A stretch of DNA of 64,000 bases from Nostoc sp. KVJ3 (GTDB lineage Bacteria; Cyanobacteriota; Cyanobacteriia; Cyanobacteriales; Nostocaceae): positions 2,356,001 to 2,420,000 of the forward strand of contig NZ_WWFG01000002.1 of the NCBI RefSeq assembly GCF_026127265.1. The letters are read 5' to 3'. Positions 1-8,546 of this stretch are shown one piece after another. The notes under the pieces are model-generated. The model worked only from the letters and a program-made list of their open reading frames with translations, was not told the DNA's origin and made no database searches. The translations under genes and the position numbers were made by a program. Every line of letters starts with the position of its first letter. The first letter of the stretch is position 1.

Positions 1-960
1 ATCTTCAGCCAAACTATAAATTAATCTATTGTTAGCAAACAGCAATGCTTCTATCTCACCCACGGCAGTTTGAAAGCGTGGTAAAGTTGCCAATGGCTCT
101 TTGAGATTAGAAGGCGATCGCTCCCACAGATATTTAACAAGCCAGTCTCGCGCACTAGTCGCAACACCAAGATATAACGCACTGATGGTCAAACTGCCCC
201 AAGTGGAAATCAGTGGATCAAAGGATGGCACAGCAGATATGGGATTGATATTTAGGGCATACTCTAAGGGAATTAATACATTTTCCAAAATCAGATCGTG
301 GCTACCTGTAGCCCTCATCCCCAAGTGATCCCAGGTTTCGACAATTTGCAAACCAGGTAAATCGCGCGGAACTAGAAAATTGCCAACTTGGGGTGCATCC
401 TCAGTTGTCAGCGCCCAAACAACAAAGTAACTGAGAATGGGACTACCCGTGGTGTATTGCTTATGGCCTGTTAAACGCCAACCCTCTTTTGTCCGTTCGG
501 CAATTGTGGCAGGTAATCCACCTCTAGCTGGTGTTCCTAACTCTGGTTCGACACGGGCCGCATTGATCAGGGCAATGCCTTCGATTGATTCACGACACAG
601 GCGTTTATATACCTCTGGATGCCAGCGACGGCTACGGGCTGCATTGGCATGTTGAAGATAGTGCATGGTCAATACTAGCGCAGTTGAAGCATCCCCACGC
701 GCTATCCCTTCAATCACTCGGCAGATAGTTGCCAGCCCTAAACCCTCACCACCTAATTCCCGTGGAATGGTGAGACTGAGTAATCCTGCTTTATGCAAAG
801 CTGTAAAATTTTCAAAGGGAAAAGAACCGTCTTTGTCGTGTACCCCTGCACGGGTGGCAAAGTCCTTGGCTAAAGCCTCAACCTGGTCGAAAATATTAGG
901 AAGATTTTCTAAGCTGGTGGTTACAAAGGTGTCTGGCACTGCTTGCTCCAACTGTGACAT
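1..960 (-). CDS. Acyl-CoA dehydrogenase family protein, C-terminus cut by window edge
   Basis: The reading frame is open from an ATG at 960 to the first base of the window, so 320 codons are visible and the C-terminus is missing. An AAGGAG ribosome site lies about 6 bases upstream of the ATG. The visible protein shows the acyl-CoA dehydrogenase N-terminal and middle domains: TIPRELGGEGLGL near residue 65, a TGHKQYTTG segment near 165, and GMRATGSHDLILENV near 213, which matches the family's flavin and substrate-binding middle domain. Members oxidise acyl-CoA or related thioesters with FAD; some act as desulfurising or nitroalkane-type monooxygenases, and the substrate cannot be told from this part. 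It is transcribed away from surE. The family call is firm, the reaction is inference. Confidence 0.88.
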   Translation of the reverse strand, partial: MSQLEQAVPDTFVTTSLENLPNIFDQVEALAKDFATRAGVHDKDGSFPFENFTALHKAGLLSLTIPRELGGEGLGLATICRVIEGIARGDASTALVLTMHYLQHANAARSRRWHPEVYKRLCRESIEGIALINAARVEPELGTPARGGLPATIAERTKEGWRLTGHKQYTTGSPILSYFVVWALTTEDAPQVGNFLVPRDLPGLQIVETWDHLGMRATGSHDLILENVLIPLEYALNINPISAVPSFDPLISTWGSLTISALYLGVATSARDWLVKYLWERSPSNLKEPLATLPRFQTAVGEIEALLFANNRLIYSLAED

Positions 961-1057
961 AAATACTCCTTAAAAGGTCACTTTACAGTAATGTCATCTA
1001 TTCGCTTTCAAGCATTAGATAAGCATTAGAGTACTCCAAGTAAAAAAATGCCCAATT

Positions 1058-1120
1058 GTCATTGCGAGCGAAGCGAAGCAATCACAGCCCTTGGGATTGC
1101 TTCGCTTCGCTCGCAATGAC
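1058..1120. repeat. Perfect 26-bp inverted repeat (REP-like palindrome)
   Basis: The left arm GTCATTGCGAGCGAAGCG... (1058-1083) is the exact reverse complement of 1095-1120, with an 11-base loop. A diverged copy lies at 14982-15065 and a half copy inside a mobile element near 31892-31923. It lies between two genes on the minus strand and may form a transcript-end hairpin, but it has no T tract. Confidence 0.85.
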
Positions 1121-1193
1121 GGGTTTTGGATCATTTATTTTTTGGAACACTCATTAGATAAATAATCGCAATTTGGGATTTTAGATTAAATCT

Positions 1194-1874
1194 TCAAACC
1201 CTTAACTGTGTTACCGCGATATTGCCGGAAAAACATACATCCACATCGCTACCAGGAGTGCGATCGCGTTTGCCATATTCCCCTACATAATAAAAATCAT
1301 CGCCTTCAACTCGATAGTTTACGGGTAAAGGTTTGGTACAGGCTTGGCAAAACACTACTTCAGGTTCTGCCTCTCCTGGTTGCAAATGCGGTAGATTTAC
1401 ATTCCAGAAGCTTCCCGATTCTAGGGGACGCTTGAGTAAGTCTGCTAAAACTTCAGCTGTTAATTTGGCGGCCAAATCCCAATCAAAATTCTGCTTGGCT
1501 TTGCGATAGTGGGAAATAGCAATTCCGGGAATACCGTGCATTGCGGCTTCCCGCACAGCAGCCACAGTACCAGAAATGTAGGCATCAACTCCCAAGTTTC
1601 CCCCAGCATTGATCCCTGAAAGCACAAAATTGACATCTGCGGTGATTTGTGTTATTGCAATTCTCACGCAATCGGCGGGAGTCCCTGCGATCGCATATTC
1701 TGTCTCAGAACGTCGTTGGAGGTTGATGGCGCGAGTAGTGGTTACTTGATGTCCGCAGCCAGATTGATGATCAGCAGGAGCAGCAATAATAACATTTTTG
1801 CCTTTTACAGCTTTGATGAGAGCTTTTATACCAGGGGCATCAATACCATCGTCGTTAGTTAAAATTATAGTCAT
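1194..1874 (-). CDS. surE: 5'/3'-nucleotidase SurE
   Basis: This is a 226-residue SurE phosphatase, which dephosphorylates nucleoside 5'- and 3'-monophosphates in the cytoplasm with a divalent metal. The N-terminus carries the metal-binding NDDG motif (Asp8, Asp9), followed by HQSGCG near residue 36 and the SGINAGGN loop near residue 85, all typical of the family. The length is slightly below the usual 250-265 residues, the difference being at the C-terminus. The ATG at 1874 places NDDG at the normal distance from the start. It stands alone, with the acyl-CoA dehydrogenase downstream on the same strand after 233 bases containing a palindrome. Identification is secure; the physiological substrate is not visible. 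Confidence 0.93.
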   Translation of the reverse strand: MTIILTNDDGIDAPGIKALIKAVKGKNVIIAAPADHQSGCGHQVTTTRAINLQRRSETEYAIAGTPADCVRIAITQITADVNFVLSGINAGGNLGVDAYISGTVAAVREAAMHGIPGIAISHYRKAKQNFDWDLAAKLTAEVLADLLKRPLESGSFWNVNLPHLQPGEAEPEVVFCQACTKPLPVNYRVEGDDFYYVGEYGKRDRTPGSDVDVCFSGNIAVTQLRV

Positions 1875-2718
1875 CTATATATTATAAGTAGGTAGACGAA
1901 AATATTTACAGTCATTGCGAGGGTAATAAAATAAAGTAAAGCAATCCTAAAGGCTTGCAATTGCGTCATTTCTAATGATGTTGTGTAATTAATTCTGTCT
2001 GACTACTTACTTGCATATAGGCTAAAATTTCAAAAAAATGCAGATATCACCCATCAAGGGGTACAGCATCAAAAGCTATTTGCAGATATGAAAAATTATG
2101 CTTGATTCTGCCAAAAATATTGATTATACGATATTATTTCTAGATGGTTTGCAAATTCCGCCCTAAACATTTGGGTTAATTCTCAAAAGGGGCGGTATTT
2201 CTTGTCAAGTTACAGCACTTTGCAAGTAAATGAAGTAATGCTTGGGGCTACGGTGAATTACCCCCCTTAATCCCCCCGATATATTGGGGGGATTAAGAAA
2301 TCTAGTTCCCTCCCCTTTATAACTACGGTGTACACACATCTCTGTACAAAACCAAAATCGTTGAAGATCCCCCTAAATCCCCCTTATAAAGGGGGACTTT
2401 GATTCTAGTCCCCCCCTTTTTTAAGGGGGGTTAGGGGGGATCTAAAGCTGTGGGGCAACTCTAAAAGACTTGTGTGTACACCGTAGCCCCTTTATAAGGG
2501 GAGGGTTAGGGTGGGGTATTTTTGTACCTCACCAACTCGCAATCTGCTGTAATGCTTGCAACTGCCCTCAGAACAAGTTTATGCAATCAAAAAAATCCTG
2601 TAAAATACATATCTGCTGGCAGTAGCAGAAATTTCATACTGGAGAAAACTGTGAACCAGGTGATTTTTGCACTGGTTCTGTAGTATTTTTGGTGCAAGTC
2701 TGTCTTAGGGATCACACG
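1875..2718. other. 844-base spacer filled with palindromic repeats
   Basis: No convincing gene is seen. The left half (1875-2200) is A/T-rich without recognisable sites. From about 2260 to 2520 it is a stack of G- and C-tract palindromes (CCCCCCTTAATCCCCCCGAT type) that contains the 164-bp mobile element at 2323-2486. The promoter of psb32 should lie in 2520-2700. Confidence 0.6.
2323..2486. mobile_element. 164-bp MITE-like element, copy A
   Basis: The ends are perfect 15-base inverted repeats, CTACGGTGTACACAC at 2323-2337 and its complement at 2472-2486. Directly outside them the 11-base sequence CCCCTTTATAA occurs on both sides (2312-2322 and 2487-2497), which looks like a target site duplication. 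A second copy of exactly the same length with only two differences is at 19854-20017. There is no coding capacity, so it would need a transposase in trans. The interior is itself a palindrome of C and G tracts. Confidence 0.85.
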
Positions 2719-3456
2719 ATGAAACAGCTCCTCAAACAAGTATTTAACAGTCAAAAACATCTCATCCGGCTAATTTTACCATTGGTGACGGTTATTCTAG
2801 CAGTTTCGCTGTTTACCACGCCAGCTTTAGCCACAGGCGTGGATCAAATACCCAACCTCACAGCAGGAAATAAGACTTGGGTGTTGGATCAAGCTGATGT
2901 CATCAGCCGTTTAAATGAAGGTAAGATTAGCAGCACTTTCGAGGATTTGGCAAAGCAAACAGATCAGGAAGTGAGAATTGTTACTGTTCGCCGTCTCGAC
3001 TACGGTGAAACACCAGAAAGCTTCACCAAAGAGTTGTTTAAAAAATGGTTTCCCACAAAAGAAGCCCAAGCTAATCAAACTTTATTGGTTATTGATACAG
3101 TTACCAATGGCACTGCCATTATTACTGGGGATCAAGTCAAGCCTTTACTCACTGACTCTATTGCCGAGAGTGTAGCGACTGAAACGGTAAGTGTGCCGTT
3201 ACGTAATGGTAACAAATATAACCAGGCATTTTTAGATGCAAGCGATCGCCTTGTAGCAGTCCTCTCTGGAAAAGCCGATCCAGGCCCACCCCAAATCACT
3301 GACAATGTGCAGGTAGAAGGTACTTATAAGAAAGCAGAAGAAACCAACCAAGGTAATGCTACTGCTTGGGTTGTAGGATTGTTAATTGCCGCCACCGTTA
3401 TCCCAATGGCGACTTACTACATTTATCAGATAAATCAGCCATCATCTAATGGGTAA
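2719..3456 (+). CDS. psb32: Photosystem II repair protein Psb32 (TPM domain)
   Basis: The 245-residue product has an N-terminal signal peptide with a hydrophobic stretch and a TTPALAT cleavage region, then a TPM (TLP18.3/Psb32/MOLO-1) domain at about residues 45-190, and a C-terminal membrane helix near residues 215-235. This is the layout of cyanobacterial Psb32, the relative of plant TLP18.3, which sits at the thylakoid with its domain in the lumen and helps protect and repair photosystem II. The ATG at 2719 is preferred to an in-frame GTG at 2689, because it begins directly with the basic start of the signal peptide. The gene is monocistronic. The family assignment rests on domain order and recognisable sequence, not on a search. 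Confidence 0.85.
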   Translation: MKQLLKQVFNSQKHLIRLILPLVTVILAVSLFTTPALATGVDQIPNLTAGNKTWVLDQADVISRLNEGKISSTFEDLAKQTDQEVRIVTVRRLDYGETPESFTKELFKKWFPTKEAQANQTLLVIDTVTNGTAIITGDQVKPLLTDSIAESVATETVSVPLRNGNKYNQAFLDASDRLVAVLSGKADPGPPQITDNVQVEGTYKKAEETNQGNATAWVVGLLIAATVIPMATYYIYQINQPSSNG

Positions 3457-3527
3457 TGGGAGAGTTGGGAGTCATTCAATTTTAGATTTTAGATTTTAGA
3501 TTGAAGGAAAAATCCAAAATTAAAATA

Positions 3528-3616
3528 GGACTTACGCAAAAACTCTCTGAAACTCTTATTTCTTTGTGTCCTTTGCGTCATTTGCGGTTCGTTTTTTCAT
3601 GATTTTGCGTAAGTCC
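3528..3616. mobile_element. TA-flanked 89-bp MITE-like element, type 1
   Basis: The ends GGACTTACGCAAAA and TTTTGCGTAAGTCC form a 14-base inverted repeat flanked by TA on both sides (3526-3527, 3617-3618). The interior resembles the copy at 34560-34647. TA target duplication and such ends fit elements mobilised by IS630/Tc1-mariner type transposases (inference). Confidence 0.75.
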
Positions 3617-3636
3617 TATAAAAATCTAAAATTGGC

Positions 3637-4020
3637 TTAATCCTGAATATAGTCTTGTTCTGTTACTAAAGCCACCTCAGCCCGAACAAATTCTCGACCT
3701 AAATAAGCTGCATGATCTAATTGAGTTACAGGAGAGGGCTGAGTTTCTTCAAAAATTTTCACGCAAAGTTCTTTCGCCGTTCTGGCGCTAAAAACCGTTG
3801 TGTAAGTTCGTTCTACCTTTTTTCGCGCCGGAATTACCTTCCCTGTTTCTGGATCAATAGCTAAACCACGCTCATCAATCACATTTGTAAAATGCTTGGC
3901 ATAAATTAACCGTGCGTCTTTATCCAAGTAAATGATAAAATACCCACCCGGATCGAGGTCAATATGACGCTGCGAAAGTTTATCATCAATTGCGGCTAAA
4001 TCTTCAACTATTAAATCCAT
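3637..4020 (-). CDS. DUF4346 domain protein
   Basis: A 127-residue soluble protein starting MDLIVEDLAAIDDKLS and containing DPGGYFIIYLD and YAKHFTN segments, which I recognise as the DUF4346 family common in cyanobacteria. Its function is unknown. The frame is open further up to an ATG at 4098, which would add 26 residues (MLSNIGITLDIE...), but the family normally begins near the internal Met, so 4020 is chosen; neither start has a clear ribosome site. It is followed downstream only by a mobile element. The domain call is from memory of the sequence family and moderately sure. Confidence 0.7.
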   Translation of the reverse strand: MDLIVEDLAAIDDKLSQRHIDLDPGGYFIIYLDKDARLIYAKHFTNVIDERGLAIDPETGKVIPARKKVERTYTTVFSARTAKELCVKIFEETQPSPVTQLDHAAYLGREFVRAEVALVTEQDYIQD

Positions 4021-4206
4021 AAGCACTATAAAAAGAAAATTTCTTTCTTTAATATTTTTACACTCTATATCAAGTGTAATTCCTATGTTACTTAGCATTC
4101 TTTATATCTTTCAGATATTTGTGATTGCTTTTACTTAAAAAATAATTCTCTAATTAGCTATAAATTATACTTTCATTCCAAATAGTGGCGTGGCGATCGC
4201 AGCTAA

Positions 4207-4380
4207 CTACAGAATATCAGGAGCAAAGGAACGCACGGCAAAAGTAGGGGCTAAATGAGGCTGTTCAATCACAATTCGTTGCGAAGCAACTCCCATCGCT
4301 AATTGATAGCGTCGAGCAACCGTTGCTAAACGAGAGTTGACTAACTGCGCTAATTCAGTTCCCCCTGTCAAAGTCAGGAT
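4207..4380 (-). pseudogene. fni: Relic of type 2 isopentenyl-diphosphate isomerase (fni)
   Basis: Read on the minus strand, 58 codons give LTGGTELAQLVNSRLATVAR, then YQLAMGVASQRIVIEQP and FAVRSFAPDIL before a TAG at 4207-4209. This matches the N-terminal FMN-binding part of type 2 IPP isomerase (the MTGGTE...AMGVGSQR...APDIL region). No start codon context, no N-terminus and no C-terminal barrel are present, so it is a fragment of a longer gene, presumably functional elsewhere in the genome. The upstream side runs into a dispersed repeat and the TAA-flanked element. Confidence 0.75.
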
Positions 4381-4424
4381 TTTTGTGTCAGTTTTGGGAG
4401 ATTTTTTAACTTGGAAGTCTCTAA

Positions 4425-4632
4425 GAGATTGTTTGAAAAGTATTTAGCTGTGATTTTAGGCACTTGTTGATCCCCCCTAACCCCCCTTAAAAAGGGGGGA
4501 ACTGGAATCAAAGTCCCCCTTTTTAAGGGGAGCCACTGCGTTGGGCGGGTTCCCCGACTTGAAGCACGTGGCGTGGATTTAGGGGGATCTAAAACATTTT
4601 GCTACTAAGAAAAGGACTTTTCAAACATCCTC
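4425..4632. mobile_element. TAA-flanked MITE-like element, copy 1 (208 bp)
   Basis: The ends GAGATTGTTTGAAAAG and CTTTTCAAACATCCTC are inverted repeats with one or two mismatches, flanked by TAA on both sides (4422-4424, 4633-4635). Related copies are at 19755-20088 and 29199-29361. This copy is about 48 bases longer than the 160-163 base core because a small palindrome (GCGTTGGGCGGGTTCCCCGA region, about 4535-4578) is inserted in its G-tract. A similar small insert is found at 39530-39575. Confidence 0.8.
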
Positions 4633-4665
4633 TAAGAGAAAATCAAGAGTCTTTAACCTACGCAA

Positions 4666-6870
4666 TTAATTTGACAAAATACTACACAACTCATCAATTT
4701 GTTGACTTTTTTCTGCAATCAGTTTATGGGCTAATGCTTGTAGCTGGCGAATATTTTCTAGTTTGACATTATCAATTGCTTCCAGTTCTTGGGGTAAGAA
4801 TGTTTGAAACCGATAATAAGAACTTTTCGTTTCTTTGCTACTAGACTCAAATAACCGTTCCAATTCTCCCGCAACCACTTCGCTACCACCATCAAGCACA
4901 ATATTTAAAAGAGGTCTTCCCCATTGCAATAGTCCCCATTTTTTGACTTCCTTATAAGGATAGACACTTGTCAGGGAACCAGTACCTAATGAAACTACTA
5001 AAATATCTTCTGTATTGAGGAGTTGTTTTTTCTCTTGTCTACTAATTTGCGCTTCTACAATAGCCAAATTTGCTGGATTATTAGCTACCACTCCGCCATC
5101 AACTAAAGCATAAAACCCGTTGATATTATTAGAAGTAGGAACCCGATGGGGGGCAAAATAAGTCGGAGTCGCGCTAGTTGCAAGTGCTGCATCTGCGAGT
5201 GTAATACCGGAACATAACTTGCGAAAGCTTCTAGATACCGTCTGTTGTTTTTCAATTTTGTTTGTAAAGAATACGGGAATTCGCTGCTCTATATCATAGC
5301 TAGTTACGAAAACTTCTTTAAGATTATTTTCTAGAAGGCTATCGCCAAAATATTGCCTTAAAATTTCCTCTCTTCCCTCAGAAGAATATTTAGGCTGAAC
5401 AAAGATATCTTCTAAATCACCCAGTATTCTTTCAAAGAATGGCTCATAAAAGATTTCAGCCCCATACTCAAGATATATTTGCAGAAGATCCTCTGCACTG
5501 TATTGGGCGACTGGTAAGTTGTCAGATAAATCTGAATTCAATCGGGGTTTAGTTAGTCCGAGTGCGAGAATTCCTCCGGTTGAAGTGCCAGAAATTAAAT
5601 CAAACAAGCTAAAAATTGGCTTTTGTGTCCGCCTTTCTATTTCTGCTAAAATCAGCGCTGGGATAATACCCCGAATACCACCTCCATCTATGGCAAGTAT
5701 TTTATATTTGGGGTTAGCTTTCGGATTTATAGTTTTTTGCGATCGCTGTTGAGTTAATATCTCTGGTACATCGCTTTCACTATTTAGGATTTTTTCGGTT
5801 TTCTCTGGCTGCTTTGCTTGGGGAGTTACAGGGGTTTGAATGTTGGCAGATTTTTCGCTTTGTTTCTTTGTCCCTTTTTTTCCCTTCCCAACTCCTGTTG
5901 TCGTTGCTGCCACAATAGGAGTTGGAGCAACGTCAGTTTCTTCAATGGGAGGAACCTCAACGGATTCTGCTTGCAATTCGGCTTCGTCGATAGTAGTTAC
6001 TTCGACGTTAAGAACCTCAACATTAAGAACCTCAACAGACAGTTCGCTCAAGTCGGGAGACTCTTTCGGTACTTCTTCTTGGGCTAAATCTTCACTACCA
6101 GATAGCGTCACCACAGGATTGTCCTCTGCAACTGTCTGGTTTTTTTCTTCGTCTTCAGCTGACGACTGAGCGATCGCAAATGTAATTTGTGTTAAATCCC
6201 AACTAGGATTACCACGTAAGGTTCCATTATGACCATTTCCACTCTGGTCTTGAACAGTTGTCCCTTGTCCTTCGTTTAATGCCCAGTAAGCTACTAATCC
6301 TGGTTCATTTCCCACTAGACGCTGATAGCGATACCTGTGGATATCTACCTGCGAGCAGGGATAATTCCAAACGCTAATGTTAGCCAATTGTCCTGTAAAA
6401 TATATCTGGTTGTGTAAAGTTGCCCCAAGCGTCACACGACTAGTTGCTTTGTTTAAAAAGGAACCTGCCAAAGATCCATTATATTGATGCTCATCAAGAT
6501 ATATAGTCAGTTGACCACTATTAAAAACAATGGCAAAGAAGTGCCATTGTCTGATAGTTAATTCTCCATTGCCAAAGGTTTTGATAACATTGTCAACATC
6601 TTCATCAATGTAGACATCTAGATTCCCTGCTTCACTGATGCCGAACTCAAAATTATCACTATATCTATCTGAAGAACGAGCAAAAAAAACATTGCGTGTT
6701 CCATAAGTAGTAGCTTTATTGCTTAGGCTATGAGGATTCACCCATCCTAAAATCGTAAAGACCGAACTCCCTTGAGCAAAGACACCACCAATATCATTCT
6801 TGCCAAAATCTATGTAATCATCTTGACCATCAAACGTTAGAACTGATTGGATATTTAAGTTGTTTGTCAC
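4666..6870 (-). CDS. LamG-like / patatin-like phospholipase fusion protein
   Basis: The 734-residue protein has two parts. Residues about 10-225 form a concanavalin A-like/LamG jelly-roll domain (LTFDGQDDYIDFG start, WNYPCSQVDIHRYR, YWALNEGQGTTVQDQSGNGH). After an acidic and Pro/Thr-rich linker (about 230-385), residues 390-600 form a patatin-like lipase with the oxyanion loop DGGGIRG (395-401), nucleophile motif GTSTG (Ser430) and catalytic Asp in DGG (591-593). It should hydrolyse acyl esters of lipids, with the N-terminal domain probably binding carbohydrate or protein. No signal peptide is visible. Patatins of this kind serve as CapV effectors in CBASS, but no nucleotidyltransferase is near. 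The gene is monocistronic. Domain calls are firm, role is inference. Confidence 0.88.
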   Translation of the reverse strand: MTNNLNIQSVLTFDGQDDYIDFGKNDIGGVFAQGSSVFTILGWVNPHSLSNKATTYGTRNVFFARSSDRYSDNFEFGISEAGNLDVYIDEDVDNVIKTFGNGELTIRQWHFFAIVFNSGQLTIYLDEHQYNGSLAGSFLNKATSRVTLGATLHNQIYFTGQLANISVWNYPCSQVDIHRYRYQRLVGNEPGLVAYWALNEGQGTTVQDQSGNGHNGTLRGNPSWDLTQITFAIAQSSAEDEEKNQTVAEDNPVVTLSGSEDLAQEEVPKESPDLSELSVEVLNVEVLNVEVTTIDEAELQAESVEVPPIEETDVAPTPIVAATTTGVGKGKKGTKKQSEKSANIQTPVTPQAKQPEKTEKILNSESDVPEILTQQRSQKTINPKANPKYKILAIDGGGIRGIIPALILAEIERRTQKPIFSLFDLISGTSTGGILALGLTKPRLNSDLSDNLPVAQYSAEDLLQIYLEYGAEIFYEPFFERILGDLEDIFVQPKYSSEGREEILRQYFGDSLLENNLKEVFVTSYDIEQRIPVFFTNKIEKQQTVSRSFRKLCSGITLADAALATSATPTYFAPHRVPTSNNINGFYALVDGGVVANNPANLAIVEAQISRQEKKQLLNTEDILVVSLGTGSLTSVYPYKEVKKWGLLQWGRPLLNIVLDGGSEVVAGELERLFESSSKETKSSYYRFQTFLPQELEAIDNVKLENIRQLQALAHKLIAEKSQQIDELCSILSN

Positions 6871-7556
6871 GATATTTTAATCTCAAAATCAAGTAGAACT
6901 TATACTAAATTAATAGAAAATCGGCGCTAAACTCTATCCCCTTGAGTGGCTGGAGAAGGATAGCCGCCCCTAACTTGAGGCATTGGTGCTTCTTCTCCAT
7001 GCCATATACCCTATTTCTGATGACCAAAACTCTATCTCTTTATGGGTAGGATTTTTCATAATTCAGAAATTCCAATGAGGTCTCAAGTTTATCAGGATAA
7101 TGCCGAAAACCTCAAAATGAAGCACTCACAATTTAAAAAAGTTTGACGGATGAATGTCTTTTAGGTTAGAGATGAAGGCTACTAAGCAGGACTTATGGCA
7201 ATACGCTTTGGTTAAGGTTATTTGATGACAATATATAGATCCAAAATCCGCAATAGATCGCCGTTAGGACGAAGGACTGATTATTGTAAAGACGGCAATA
7301 AATCGCGTCTCTTGCCTTAACCGAACAGTATTGAGACTTATCCTACCTTTATATTCTCAGCTTCATTAGAAAAACGCAAGGACAGATAAGACAGTTAAGA
7401 CCGTTAAGCAAATATAGGACTTACGAATTGATAGAAAAAACTAAACAAATAGGAGTTGCTGAAAAATGAGAAAAAGGTAATAATCTCTCGATTATAAGAA
7501 ATGAGAAAAATTATTAGATGCGAATTAAATATTAAGCAATATTTGCTACTCAATAA
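6871..7556. other. 686-base divergent spacer with a MITE-like palindrome
   Basis: No gene is visible. Positions 7199-7333 are bounded by CAATACGCTTTGGTTAAGG and CCTTAACCGAACAGTATTG, an imperfect inverted repeat similar to the ends of the element at 39460-39617. A lone GGACTTACG end near 7428 is a remnant of the TA-flanked family. The promoters of both divergent neighbours must lie here; I cannot place them. Confidence 0.55.
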
Positions 7557-8537
7557 ATGTTGACACTACTTAGAAACCTTAGTATTTTTCTCATTACCAT
7601 CTGTTTACTATTTGCTTGTCACCTTTGGGCACCGACCGAATTCAAACGTCCTCCCTTGAAAGTACAATTTGGATCTTTTGTTGGGGAGTATCCAGGTATC
7701 ATTGCTCAAGAAAAAGGATTCTTCAAAGCCCAAGGTGTAGATGTGGAAATAATTTATAAACTATACAACAAATTGGAACAAGCAAAGTTCAGTGCAGGTA
7801 ACTATGACGGTATTTCATTATCTTTAGGAAGTATTATCATATTGAGTACCACAAATCCAGATATACAAGGCGTGCTAGTTATAGATGAATCAACAGGAGC
7901 AGATGTAGTAGTCGCCCAACCACAAATTAAAACCGTCGCTGACTTGAAAGGCAAAAAATTAGGCGCAAATCTAGGCGGTTTTAGCGAAGTTTTCGTGACT
8001 GAGATGTTGAAAAGTGCCAACTTAACCAGCGATGATGTGAATTTGGTTAAATTAGAGGCTTTAGAAATTCCTCAAGGACTGAAAAATAATGTTATTCAAG
8101 CCGGACACACTTGGGAACCTCATCTTTCTCAAATTATTAAATTAGGAGGACATATCATATTTACCAGCAAACAAACTCCTGGCTTGATTATAGATATGAT
8201 TGTTTTTCGCGGTGATACAGTCCGCGATCGCCCCGAAGACATTCGTGCATTTGTGCGAGGATGGCTGCAAGCCTCGGCCTACTGGAAAGCAAATGTTCAA
8301 GAAGGAAACACTATCATCAGCAAAGCGTTAAAAATTCCTAGCAATACAATCTCTCTGGATGGAGTAAACTTAACTGATTTAGGTGAAAATCAAAACTTAT
8401 TTCAATCTAGCAACCCTAACTCCATCTACAAAACTGCCAAGATATATGAAGATTTTTTTATTCGCGCTGGAAACGTGACACGCATTCCTGAGCTAAAAAC
8501 TTTGTTTAACTCTTCCTTCTTAAAACCTGCCTCCTAG
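7557..8537 (+). CDS. ABC-type substrate-binding lipoprotein (NMT1/SsuA-like)
   Basis: The 326-residue product starts with a lipoprotein signal (hydrophobic stretch ending LLFAC, lipid Cys21) and continues as a periplasmic-binding protein of the NMT1/THI5/SsuA fold: FVGEYPGIIAQEKGFFKAQG near residue 40, DLKGKKLGANLGGFSEVF near 130, and RAFVRGWLQASAYW near 230. Such proteins bind sulfonates, nitrate-type anions or pyrimidines. No permease or ATPase is adjacent. Instead, nine bases after the stop a diguanylate cyclase begins, so the protein more likely senses a ligand for that cyclase than feeds a transporter. The fold is clear; ligand and partner are inference. Confidence 0.82.
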   Translation: MLTLLRNLSIFLITICLLFACHLWAPTEFKRPPLKVQFGSFVGEYPGIIAQEKGFFKAQGVDVEIIYKLYNKLEQAKFSAGNYDGISLSLGSIIILSTTNPDIQGVLVIDESTGADVVVAQPQIKTVADLKGKKLGANLGGFSEVFVTEMLKSANLTSDDVNLVKLEALEIPQGLKNNVIQAGHTWEPHLSQIIKLGGHIIFTSKQTPGLIIDMIVFRGDTVRDRPEDIRAFVRGWLQASAYWKANVQEGNTIISKALKIPSNTISLDGVNLTDLGENQNLFQSSNPNSIYKTAKIYEDFFIRAGNVTRIPELKTLFNSSFLKPAS

Positions 8538-8546
8538 CTTAAAGCC

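Larger units (their letters stand above)
4021..4665. other. Spacer with a gene relic and a mobile element
   Basis: Between the DUF4346 gene and the patatin gene there is no intact gene. The stretch holds a possible longer 5' end of the DUF4346 frame to 4098, an A/T-rich part, the fni relic (4207-4380) and the TAA-flanked element at 4425-4632. Confidence 0.6.

Noticed and set aside
4666..6870. CBASS system around the patatin gene
   Set aside because: No CD-NTase, Cap2/Cap3 or HORMA-like gene is found on either side, so a complete CBASS operon is not supported.
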